Part shown: positions 1-5,423 of the stretch, in pieces
How the letters are laid out: each line of letters starts with the position of its first letter
Numbering within the stretch: the stretch's first letter is position 1
NCBI GenBank assembly: GCA_020063545.1
Contig: JAGUUF010000314.1
Location: forward strand, 1 to 6,390
Source: Cytophagales bacterium
GTDB lineage: Bacteria > Bacteroidota > Bacteroidia > Cytophagales > Cyclobacteriaceae
Direction: 5' to 3'
DNA length: 6,390 nucleotides
Program-made: the position numbers and the translations under genes
The notes under the pieces: model-generated
Database searches by the model: none
Told to the model about the DNA's origin: nothing
The model's input: the letters and a program-made list of their open reading frames with translations, nothing else

Positions 1-276
1 ATACTCGGGCGCACCTTTACCTTTACCCATCCGCACTTCAGCGGGTTTCCGGGTAATCGGCTTATCCGGAAAAATCCGGATCCACACCTGACCTTCGCGC
101 TTCATGGCACGCGTAACAGCAACACGCGCTGCTTCAAGCTGGCGTGAGGTTATCCAGCCGCCCTCCAGGCATTTCAGTCCGAACGAACCAAAGGCAATGG
201 TATGACCACGGGTAGCCATTCCTTTCACCCGGCCTTTTTGCATCTTTCTGAACTTGGTACGTTTTGGTTGTAGCAT
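1..276 (-). CDS. rplP: Large ribosomal subunit protein L16 (uL16), 3' end missing
   Basis: L16 is a 50S protein near the A-site tRNA elbow and helps organise the peptidyl transferase and factor-binding region. The frame starts at an ATG (MLQPKRTKFRKMQKGR) and stays open to the window edge, giving 92 residues of the usual 135-140. Family hallmarks are clear: KGMATRGHTIAFGSFGLK around residues 18-35, GGWITSRQLEAARVAVTRAMKR at 39-60, and the conserved IFPDKPITRKPAEVRMGKGKG at 68-88. R82 in the VRMGKGKG stretch corresponds to the arginine that is hydroxylated in E. coli L16; whether it is modified here cannot be seen. It follows rpsC after 37 nt, the widest gap in this operon, with no Shine-Dalgarno. 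The rest of the gene, and probably rpmC and rpsQ, should lie to the left of the window. Confidence 0.97.
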   Translation of the reverse strand, partial: MLQPKRTKFRKMQKGRVKGMATRGHTIAFGSFGLKCLEGGWITSRQLEAARVAVTRAMKREGQVWIRIFPDKPITRKPAEVRMGKGKGAPEY

Positions 277-313
277 GACTCAATTCTGTTATCGCGTTTG
301 TATCAATTTTTAG

Positions 314-1093
314 TTATCGCTTCGACCTGCGTTCGCCTCCACGCTCACGCTCACCGCCACGGCCTTCACCCCTTCTGCGGCCACCACGTTCTGCCCCGCC
401 TCCACGCTGGCTGCCCTGGGCAGTTGTTGTATTGCTAACAATGCCAACATTGGGCGACAGGTCGCGCTTACCATAAACCTCTCCTTTAAAAATCCACACC
501 TTGATGCCGATTTTGCCATATACAGTTTGCGCTTCTGAAATCGCATAATCAATATCGGCCCGAAGGGTATGCAGCGGTATGCGGCCTTCTTTGTACTGTT
601 CCGTACGGGCCATATCCGCTCCGGCAAGGCGGCCGGATACTTTTATTTTGATGCCCTCGGCACCAACCCGTATAGCCGAAGCAATGGCCTGCTTCATGGC
701 ACGCTTGTACGAAATACGGGCTTCAATCTGCTGCGCGATGGACTCGCCCACCAGTTTGGCATCAAGTTCCGGGCGCTTTATTTCGTAAATGTTTATCTGG
801 ACGTCTTTACCGGTAAGTTTCTTTAACTCTTCTTTAATCTTATCTACTTCAGTACCGCCTTTACCGATAACCACTCCGGGACGCGCTGTGTGAATGGTCA
901 GGGTTATGCGCTTCAGGGTTCGCTCGATAACAATTTTGGCGATACCCCCTTTGGGAATACGGGCTTCGATGTATTCCCTGATCTTCTGGTCTTCAACCAG
1001 TTTTTCAGAAAATGTATTTCCACCATACCAGTTGGAGTCCCAACCCCTGATGATACCCAGACGCAGTCCGATTGGATTTATCTTCTGTCCCAT
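314..1093 (-). CDS. rpsC: Small ribosomal subunit protein S3 (uS3) with Arg/Gly-rich tail
   Basis: S3 sits on the head of the 30S subunit at the mRNA entry tunnel. The 259-residue product begins MGQKINPIGLRLGIIRGWDS, the standard S3 N terminus. A type-2 KH RNA-binding domain covers roughly residues 38-106, with its GxxG loop in GVVIGKGG (73-80). The C-terminal S3 domain is recognised by SGRLAGADMARTEQYKEG (153-170) and the following IPLHTLRADIDYA. After the conserved VWIFKGEVYG the protein continues about 50 residues. From residue 229 it becomes an Arg/Gly/Glu-rich tail with repeated RGG and RG units, longer than E. coli S3 (233 residues). The start ATG shares one base with the rplV stop (TAATG). 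An AAAGGAA stretch 2 nt before the ATG could act as a weak, very close ribosome-binding site. The gene ends in TAA. Confidence 0.98.
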   Translation of the reverse strand: MGQKINPIGLRLGIIRGWDSNWYGGNTFSEKLVEDQKIREYIEARIPKGGIAKIVIERTLKRITLTIHTARPGVVIGKGGTEVDKIKEELKKLTGKDVQINIYEIKRPELDAKLVGESIAQQIEARISYKRAMKQAIASAIRVGAEGIKIKVSGRLAGADMARTEQYKEGRIPLHTLRADIDYAISEAQTVYGKIGIKVWIFKGEVYGKRDLSPNVGIVSNTTTAQGSQRGGGAERGGRRRGEGRGGERERGGERRSKR

Positions 1094-1560
1094 TATTCCT
1101 TTGTTTCTTTTTTGGTTGTTTCAGCTTGGGCTGATTTTTTCAAACTATCGATAACCAGGGTTACATGGTTAGACCGCTTACGGACGCGGTGCGCTCTTCC
1201 CTGCGGTGCAGGCCGGAGGCGTTTTAAAATTCTGCCGCCATCTACCCAGATATCCTTCACATACAGGTCGGCATCTTCCAGCTTGGCATCCTGGTTTTTA
1301 GCACCCCAGTTGGAGATGGCCGACAACAACAGTTTCTCCAGTTTTGGCGAACCTGCCTTCGGCTCATACTTCAAAATGTTAAGTGCTTTGCTTACGCGCT
1401 CGCCCCGGATAAGGTCGGCTACGAGCCTCATTTTACGCGGTGAAGTAGGCACGTTCTTTAACTTCGCTACCACGGGACCGGTTTTAGCGGCTTCCTTTCT
1501 CGCATCGCGCTTTTCGCGTTTTACAACGGAGCGTTTTGTCTTCTTTTCTGTTGTTTCCAT
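1093..1560 (-). CDS. rplV: Large ribosomal subunit protein L22 (uL22), with long N and C tails
   Basis: L22 binds 23S rRNA domains early in assembly and sends a beta-hairpin into the nascent-peptide exit tunnel. The core is unmistakable: NVPTSPRKMRLVADLIRG (36-53), the globular part to about residue 100, then the tunnel hairpin WVDGGRILKRLRPAPQGRAHR (105-125) and KRSNHVTLVI (128-137). At 155 residues it is longer than the roughly 110 of E. coli L22. About 27 extra charged residues (METTEKKTKRSVVKREKRDARKE...) come before the core, and about 18 (DSLKKSAQAETTKKETKE) follow it. The only other Met in the N-terminal part is M44, inside the core, so the ATG at 1558-1560 is the sensible start. It lies 2 nt after the rpsS stop, with no Shine-Dalgarno. 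Its TAA overlaps the rpsC ATG by one base. Confidence 0.97.
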   Translation of the reverse strand: METTEKKTKRSVVKREKRDARKEAAKTGPVVAKLKNVPTSPRKMRLVADLIRGERVSKALNILKYEPKAGSPKLEKLLLSAISNWGAKNQDAKLEDADLYVKDIWVDGGRILKRLRPAPQGRAHRVRKRSNHVTLVIDSLKKSAQAETTKKETKE

Positions 1561-1562
1561 GA

Positions 1563-1853
1563 CTACTTAGCTGCTGGAGTACCTTCATCTTTTCTGTTGC
1601 CCGAGTGCCCGCGGAACGTACGGGTAGGAGCAAATTCACCCAGTTTATGACCTACCATGTTTTCGGTTACATAAACAGGGATAAACTTATTGCCGTTGTG
1701 AACCGCAAATGTATGCCCGATCAATTCCGGTACGATGGTTGACCGCCTTGACCAGGTTTTGATCACCGATTTCTTTCCAGACTTTTCGGTTGCCTCTACT
1801 TTTTTCAGCAGACGAAAGTCACAATACGGACCTTTTTTTACTGAACGTCCCAT
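1563..1853 (-). CDS. rpsS: Small ribosomal subunit protein S19 (uS19)
   Basis: S19 lies in the head of the 30S subunit beside S13 and takes part in the intersubunit bridge and A-site contacts. The 96-residue product has the normal family length and reads MGRSVKKGPYCDF at the N terminus, IKTWSRRSTIVPELIGHTFAVHNGNKF in the middle (31-57) and VTENMVGHKLGEFAPTRTFRGH (62-83), the family signature. The ATG follows the rplB stop directly with no intervening base. Unlike its neighbours it has a full Shine-Dalgarno sequence, AAGGAGG, 9 nt before the ATG, formed by the last codons of rplB. It stops in TAG, whereas most neighbouring genes use TAA. The short Lys/Asp/Glu-rich C-terminal tail after residue 83 is usual. 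Confidence 0.98.
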   Translation of the reverse strand: MGRSVKKGPYCDFRLLKKVEATEKSGKKSVIKTWSRRSTIVPELIGHTFAVHNGNKFIPVYVTENMVGHKLGEFAPTRTFRGHSGNRKDEGTPAAK

Positions 1854-2678
1854 TTATTTTTTCCTCCTTGATATGATTAGACGATCGGAATACTTTTTCG
1901 GATGGCGGGTCTTTTTGCCTTTGGCATATAAGCCCTTCCTGGAGCGCGGATGCCCACCTGAAGCACGGCCCTCGCCACCCCCCATCGGGTGATCAACCGG
2001 GTTCATGGCTACACCCCGGTTGCGTGGCCTTCTGCCCCGCCACCGGCTGCGGCCGGCCTTACCCACACTTTCGTTCATGTGATCGGGATTGGATACAGCC
2101 CCTACGGTAGCCATGCAAACCTCAAGCACGTTGCGCATCTCGCCCGAAGGCATCTTAAGGGTTGCCAACCCGTTTTCTCGGGCCAGCAATTGAACGAATG
2201 AGCCCGCACTGCGTGCGATGGCTCCGCCTTTGCCCGGCTTCAATTCAACGTTGTGCACAATGGTACCCAGCGGAATTTTTGAAAGCGGCAGGGCATTGCC
2301 CACTTCGGGGGCAACATCGGCACCGGCAACAACCTGTTGGCCTGCCTTCAGTCCATCGGGTGCAAGAATATACGACTTGGCGCCATCGGCATAATATAAA
2401 AGCGCAACACGGGCCGAACGGGTCGGATCGTATTCAATCGATTTTACCGTTGCCGGCACACCCGACTTATCGCGCTTAAAATCAATTATTCTCAGTTTCT
2501 GTTTATGGCCACCGCCAATGTAGCGCATGGTCATACGGCCGTTATTGTTTCGTCCCCCGGTTTTCTTGCGGGTTACCACTAACGCCTTCTCCGGGGTTGA
2601 TGCGGTAATGTCATCAAAGGTCGGGGCGAGCCTGTGTCGCGTTCCTGGAGTTACCGGTCTTAATTTCTTCAACGCCAT
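1854..2678 (-). CDS. rplB: Large ribosomal subunit protein L2 (uL2)
   Basis: L2 is needed for subunit association and for assembly of the peptidyl transferase centre. The 274-residue product matches the usual 270-280. The N-terminal OB-like RNA-binding domain contains RNNNGRMTMRYIGGGHKQKLRIIDFKR (43-69). The SH3-like domain includes PLGTIVHNVELKPGKGG (136-152) and ARSAGSFVQLLARE. The C-terminal region carries GRSRWRGRRPRNRGVAMNPVDHPMGGGEGR (209-238); H230 is the histidine equivalent to E. coli H229, which is linked to peptidyl transferase activity. The basic end (LIISRRKK) is typical. It starts 10 nt after the rplW stop with no Shine-Dalgarno. Two consecutive AGG arginine codons near the end double as the Shine-Dalgarno sequence of rpsS. 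Confidence 0.99.
   Translation of the reverse strand: MALKKLRPVTPGTRHRLAPTFDDITASTPEKALVVTRKKTGGRNNNGRMTMRYIGGGHKQKLRIIDFKRDKSGVPATVKSIEYDPTRSARVALLYYADGAKSYILAPDGLKAGQQVVAGADVAPEVGNALPLSKIPLGTIVHNVELKPGKGGAIARSAGSFVQLLARENGLATLKMPSGEMRNVLEVCMATVGAVSNPDHMNESVGKAGRSRWRGRRPRNRGVAMNPVDHPMGGGEGRASGGHPRSRKGLYAKGKKTRHPKKYSDRLIISRRKK
1863..1869 (-). promoter_or_regulatory. Shine-Dalgarno sequence AAGGAGG for rpsS inside the end of rplB
   Basis: On the minus strand AAGGAGG lies 9 nt upstream of the rpsS ATG, a spacing slightly longer than the classical optimum. It is read as the Ser-Arg-Arg codons TCA AGG AGG near the L2 C terminus, so it could also be a by-product of coding. It stands out because the other starts in the window (rplC, rplD, rplW, rplB, rplV, rplP and both transporter genes) show no comparable motif, as is typical of Bacteroidota. 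Confidence 0.5.
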
Positions 2679-2688
2679 CGTTCAATCA

Positions 2689-2976
2689 TTATACGTTGCT
2701 GTAAAAATCAATTACGTCACCACTGGCCAGCGTAACAATTGCCTTTTTATAGTTCGGCTTACGGCCTTCGAGTACACCCGCTTTGGTGTAGCGGGATTTA
2801 TGTTTACCCATTACCCGTATGGTGTTTACTTTTTCTACCGTAACGCCATATTGCTTTTCAACGGCCTGCTTTATCGCAACCTTATTGGCATCAATGGCCA
2901 CGATAAATCCGTACTTGCCCTTTTCGTTCAGGGCAGAGACCTTCTCGGTTACCAGGGGTTTCTTTAATACACTCAT
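2689..2976 (-). CDS. rplW: Large ribosomal subunit protein L23 (uL23)
   Basis: L23 binds 23S rRNA domain III at the exit of the nascent-peptide tunnel and is the docking site for trigger factor and SRP. The 95-residue product has the usual length. It shows the family start LKKPLVTEKVSALNEKGKYGFIV (4-26), the helix KVAIKQAVEKQYGVTVEKVNTIRV (32-55) and the final strand KKAIVTLASGDVIDFY (77-92). The loop between them (GKHKSRYTKAGVLEGRKPNY, 57-76) is the basic extension that reaches into the tunnel region. The ATG shares one base with the rplD stop codon (TAATG), so translation is probably coupled to L4. Confidence 0.98.
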   Translation of the reverse strand: MSVLKKPLVTEKVSALNEKGKYGFIVAIDANKVAIKQAVEKQYGVTVEKVNTIRVMGKHKSRYTKAGVLEGRKPNYKKAIVTLASGDVIDFYSNV

Positions 2977-3608
2977 TACTCTTTATTTAGCAGGCTCTCA
3001 ACCTTGGTTACAGAACTTTCCACGAAAATCAGGTTATCGGCATTCATCAGGTCATAGGTATTGATCTGGTCGGCCGTGGTAATTTTTGCATTCCTGATAT
3101 TTCTGCCGGACAAGACAATGTTCTTGTTTACTTCGGGCAATACGAGCAGTGTTTTTTTATCAGCCAATGACAAGGCTGAAAGGAAACTGATGTATTGTTT
3201 GGTTTTGGGCGATTCAAAGGTAAAATCTTCCAATACCGCTATGGCGTTCTCTTTAGCCTTATAGGTAAGGGCCGATTTGCGCGCCAGGTCTTTTACCTTT
3301 TTATTGAGTTTAAACGAGTAATCGCGGGGAACGGGGCCAAACACGCGGCCACCGCCTTTAAACTGCGGGTTTTTAATGTTACCGGCACGGGCACCGCCAG
3401 TTCCTTTTTGTTTTTTGATCTTCTTGGACGAACCGGCAATTTCATTCCGCTGCTTCGACTTATGCGTTCCCTGGCGCTTATTCGCCAGGATGCTTTTCAC
3501 GTCAAGGTAAATTGCGTGATCGTTCGGCTCAATACCGAAAACGGATTCAGGAAGCGAAACCTTCTTCTTGGTTTTCTCACCGGTATATGTTAGCACTGCT
3601 ACTTCCAT
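2976..3608 (-). CDS. rplD: Large ribosomal subunit protein L4 (uL4)
   Basis: L4 binds 23S rRNA, lines the narrowest part of the exit tunnel and in E. coli represses its own operon. I choose the ATG at 3606-3608, which gives MEVAVLTYTG and 210 residues. It makes a one-base TGATG overlap with rplC, the same pattern as two other junctions here. A GTG one codon earlier (3609-3611) would give MMEVAV and a four-base overlap; it is less likely but not excluded. The long basic tunnel loop is present: LANKRQGTHKSKQRNEIAGS (41-60) continuing through KKQKGTGGARAGNIKNPQFKGGGRVFGP (65-92). The globular part includes KVKDLARKSALTYKAKE and the C-terminal strand and helix with NTYDLMNADNLIF. Whether L4 regulates this operon cannot be judged from the gene itself. 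Confidence 0.97.
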   Translation of the reverse strand: MEVAVLTYTGEKTKKKVSLPESVFGIEPNDHAIYLDVKSILANKRQGTHKSKQRNEIAGSSKKIKKQKGTGGARAGNIKNPQFKGGGRVFGPVPRDYSFKLNKKVKDLARKSALTYKAKENAIAVLEDFTFESPKTKQYISFLSALSLADKKTLLVLPEVNKNIVLSGRNIRNAKITTADQINTYDLMNADNLIFVESSVTKVESLLNKE

Positions 3609-4240
3609 CACTTCTGCAGGATTACGGTTGAATTTTTTGCGCCCGGTACCGAACCGCTTACTACGATCAGGTTTTGATCGGGCATAATTTTCACCACCTT
3701 AAGGTTGGTAAGTTTTACACGATCATTGCCCATGCGGCCGGGAAGGCGCTTTCCTTTAATTACTCGCGATGCAAACGAGGCGTTACCCATGGAGCCGGGT
3801 GCGCGCAACCGGTTATGCTGGCCGTGCGTAGCCTCGCCAACACCACCAAAACCGTGGCGCTTTACAACGCCCTGAAATCCGCGGCCTTTCGAGGTGCCAA
3901 CAGCATCCACAAAATCGCCTTCCTGGAATACATCCTGAACCCGGATTTCCTTACCCAGTTCTACGATGCCATCAAATTCTTTCCTGAAATCACGAAACTC
4001 GACAATGTTGCGCTTGGGAGAGGTGCTGGCCTTTTTGAAGTGGCCGAGGAGTGCTTTGGGCGTGTTCTTTTCTTTTTTCTCTCCAAAAGCGAGCTGGACA
4101 GCACGGTATCCGTCTGTTTCCACGTTCTTAACTTGGGTGACTACGCAGGGACCGGCCTCGATAACCGTACAGGCAATATTCTCGCCTTGCGGGCCATAAA
4201 CACTGGTCATTCCTACTTTTCGTCCTATAATTCCAGGCAT
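3608..4240 (-). CDS. rplC: Large ribosomal subunit protein L3 (uL3), first gene of the operon
   Basis: L3 is one of the first proteins to bind 23S rRNA, and its extension reaches towards the peptidyl transferase centre. The 210-residue product has the usual bacterial length. It begins MPGIIGRKVGMTSVYGPQGE, and has TVIEAGPCVVTQVKNVETDGY (25-45), the GRGFQGVVKRHGFGG turn (119-133), the central extension THGQHNRLRAPGSMGNASF (138-156), KGKRLPGRMGNDRV (162-175) and the C-terminal IVVSGSVPGAKNSTVIL. It follows a clear Bacteroidota-type promoter with a leader of about 57 nt and no Shine-Dalgarno. No rpsJ lies between promoter and rplC, so L3 is the first product of this transcript. It stops in TGA, sharing one base with the rplD ATG. 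Confidence 0.98.
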   Translation of the reverse strand: MPGIIGRKVGMTSVYGPQGENIACTVIEAGPCVVTQVKNVETDGYRAVQLAFGEKKEKNTPKALLGHFKKASTSPKRNIVEFRDFRKEFDGIVELGKEIRVQDVFQEGDFVDAVGTSKGRGFQGVVKRHGFGGVGEATHGQHNRLRAPGSMGNASFASRVIKGKRLPGRMGNDRVKLTNLKVVKIMPDQNLIVVSGSVPGAKNSTVILQK

Positions 4241-4272
4241 GGGTAAAACCTTTTAATGCTTGTTTTTCAGGA

Positions 4273-4295
4273 TTTTGCGCCATTTTGACGCAAAA
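4273..4295 (-). promoter_or_regulatory. Hairpin at the 5' end of the rplC leader
   Basis: A perfect 7-bp inverted repeat, TTTTGCG (4273-4279) and CGCAAAA (4289-4295), flanks a 9-nt loop. It falls right at the predicted start of the rplC transcript, so the RNA would begin with this hairpin. It could protect the 5' end or be part of a ribosomal-protein autoregulatory leader. The stem is short and partly A/T, so chance is possible. The loop contains an ATG (4281-4283) that opens a short frame overlapping rplC. Confidence 0.4.
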
Positions 4296-4302
4296 AGGAC
4301 TG

Positions 4303-4333
4303 CAAAGATATGAGATAACGGGTAGTTAGCAAA
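4303..4333 (-). promoter_or_regulatory. Bacteroidota-type promoter of the rplC operon
   Basis: On the minus strand the -33 element TTTG (4330-4333) and the -7 element TATCTTTG (4303-4310) are separated by exactly 19 nt. Both match the Bacteroidota housekeeping sigma consensus TTTG-N19-TAnnTTTG without mismatch. Transcription should begin near 4296-4299, leaving a leader of about 57 nt before rplC. An A/T tract just upstream (4339-4351) could act as an UP-like element, which would suit a strongly expressed ribosomal operon. The site lies in the gap between two divergent genes and points at the operon. Confidence 0.85.
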
Positions 4334-4380
4334 CCGCCTTTTAAAAAATTTGGATACGGTTACGGCCGCTTTCCTGATTT

Positions 4381-4398
4381 AAACCAACCCGGTGGTTT
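4381..4398. promoter_or_regulatory. Inverted repeat upstream of the permease gene, possible operator
   Basis: AAACCA (4381-4386) and TGGTTT (4393-4398) form a perfect 6-bp inverted repeat around a 6-nt centre, about 30 nt before the permease start. It lies just upstream of a weak -7 candidate, where a repressor or activator could bind. A role as a small RNA hairpin is the other option, as two more Ts follow the right arm. It does not resemble the classical Fur box. Function is inferred from position only. Confidence 0.3.
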
Positions 4399-4402
4399 TT
4401 GC

Positions 4403-4410
4403 TATCATTG
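4403..4410 (+). promoter_or_regulatory. Weak -7 promoter candidate for the permease-ATPase pair
   Basis: TATCATTG matches TAnnTTTG at all but one of the fixed positions. No TTTG is found at the expected distance upstream, where TAAA or similar is present. If used, transcription would begin near 4415 and leave only about 10 nt before the permease ATG. An alternative imperfect element, AAAATTTG at 4345-4352, also lacks a good -33 partner. The poor match would suit a promoter that needs an activator. Confidence 0.25.
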
Positions 4411-4426
4411 AGCGCTGAAAACGATA

Positions 4427-5422
4427 ATGCGCTTCTCCTGGCTGCTCCTGTTTGTAATCCTGCTGGTGCTGTTTCTTCTTAACCTGTGGTTAGGAAGTGT
4501 AGCCATACCTCCCGATGAGACGCTGACCATATTGCTGGGCGGCACACCAAGCGAGATTGTATGGAAAGACATCGTTTTGGATTTCAGGTTATCCAAAACC
4601 CTGACCTGTGTCTTTGCCGGCAGTGCTTTATCGGTAAGCGGGTTGCTGATGCAAACGCTATTTCGCAATCCGCTGGCAGGCCCCGATGTTCTTGGCCTGA
4701 GTTCAGGGGCAAGCCTGTTTGTTGCCATTACCGTTATGGCCGGCATACCGATTTTTTTTACGGGCCCTTATGCCATCGTACTTGCCGCATGCCTGGGGTG
4801 CATTGCTGTTTTTTTAATCATGCTGGCGGTTGCGCAACGGTTACGTGATAATGCCTCCCTGCTTATTGTGGGGCTTATGGTCGGTGCCGGAACATCCTCG
4901 CTGGTCAGTGTGCTGCAATTTATAAGCCGGGCCGAAGACCAGCAGTACTACCTGGTATGGACCTTCGGAAGCATGGGCAACCTTAACTGGAATGAGGTAA
5001 TTATTCTTGCCCTGGTAACGGTTACCGGTGCCACCTTAGCTTTTCTTTTAATCAAAGCCTTGAATGCCTGGCTGCTTGGCGACACCTATGCCCGAAGCCT
5101 TGGCATAAACCCCGGCCATACGAGGATACTCATTATTATCAGTACTTGCCTGTTAACCGGGGTTGTTACCGCCTTGTGCGGACCCATTGCCTTTGTGGGG
5201 CTTGCCGTTCCACACTTAACCCGCATCGTTATAAAATCGAGCAGTCATAAGCTGTTGCTTCCGGGGGTTATGATGACGGGCGCCTCTTTCATGCTGGCAT
5301 GCGACAGCATTGCTCAATTGCCGGGGATGGCCATGGTATTGCCGATTAATGCCATTACTGCGTTGGTAGGCGCACCGGTTGTGATATGGGTAATTATCCG
5401 TGCAAAAAAAATCTGGGTATAG
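4427..5422 (+). CDS. FecCD/BtuC-family ABC importer permease (iron-siderophore, haem or cobalamin type)
   Basis: This is an inner-membrane permease of a type II ABC importer, which passes a metal chelate or corrinoid from a periplasmic binding protein into the cytoplasm. The 331 residues match the family's 320-350. The first hydrophobic segment (LLLFVILLVLFLLNLW, 6-21) is followed by about eight or nine more. Family signatures are GSALSVSGLLMQTLFRNPLAGPDVLGLSSGASL (65-97), the coupling region LLGDTYARSLGINPGHTR (216-233) that contacts the ATPase, and GPIAFVGLAVPHLTRIV (252-268). The ATG chosen is the first in frame after a stop at 4409-4411; no Shine-Dalgarno is visible. It is transcribed away from the ribosomal operon, and the ATPase gene begins one base after its TAG. 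Substrate cannot be assigned: FecCD, BtuC, HmuU and FepD share these motifs, and no binding protein is present in the window. Confidence 0.93.
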   Translation: MRFSWLLLFVILLVLFLLNLWLGSVAIPPDETLTILLGGTPSEIVWKDIVLDFRLSKTLTCVFAGSALSVSGLLMQTLFRNPLAGPDVLGLSSGASLFVAITVMAGIPIFFTGPYAIVLAACLGCIAVFLIMLAVAQRLRDNASLLIVGLMVGAGTSSLVSVLQFISRAEDQQYYLVWTFGSMGNLNWNEVIILALVTVTGATLAFLLIKALNAWLLGDTYARSLGINPGHTRILIIISTCLLTGVVTALCGPIAFVGLAVPHLTRIVIKSSSHKLLLPGVMMTGASFMLACDSIAQLPGMAMVLPINAITALVGAPVVIWVIIRAKKIWV

Positions 5423-5423
5423 C

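Noticed and set aside
277..313. The 37-nt gap between rpsC and rplP as a terminator or internal promoter
   Set aside because: No stem with a T-run on the minus strand and no TAnnTTTG with a -33 partner; it appears to be plain spacer.
890..1570. Plus-strand open frame of 226 codons antisense to rpsC and rplV
   Set aside because: It lies wholly opposite two certain ribosomal protein genes, its product resembles nothing I know and has low-complexity Phe/Ser runs as expected for a reverse-complement shadow.
2527..2967. Plus-strand open frame of 146 codons antisense to rplB and rplW
   Set aside because: It mirrors conserved coding sequence on the other strand and shows no recognisable domain or start signal.
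3674..4246. Plus-strand open frame of 190 codons antisense to rplC
   Set aside because: Complete overlap with L3, no plausible promoter or domain; explained as a shadow.
4339..4352. A/T tract as a terminator for either side
   Set aside because: No G/C stem precedes it, and both flanking genes read away from this region; an UP-like role is more sensible.
4403..4429. Possible Fur box (TATCATT and GATAATG near the permease start)
   Set aside because: The two half-like elements face outwards relative to the GATAAT...ATTATC arrangement and are separated by an unrelated stretch, so this does not match the Fur consensus.
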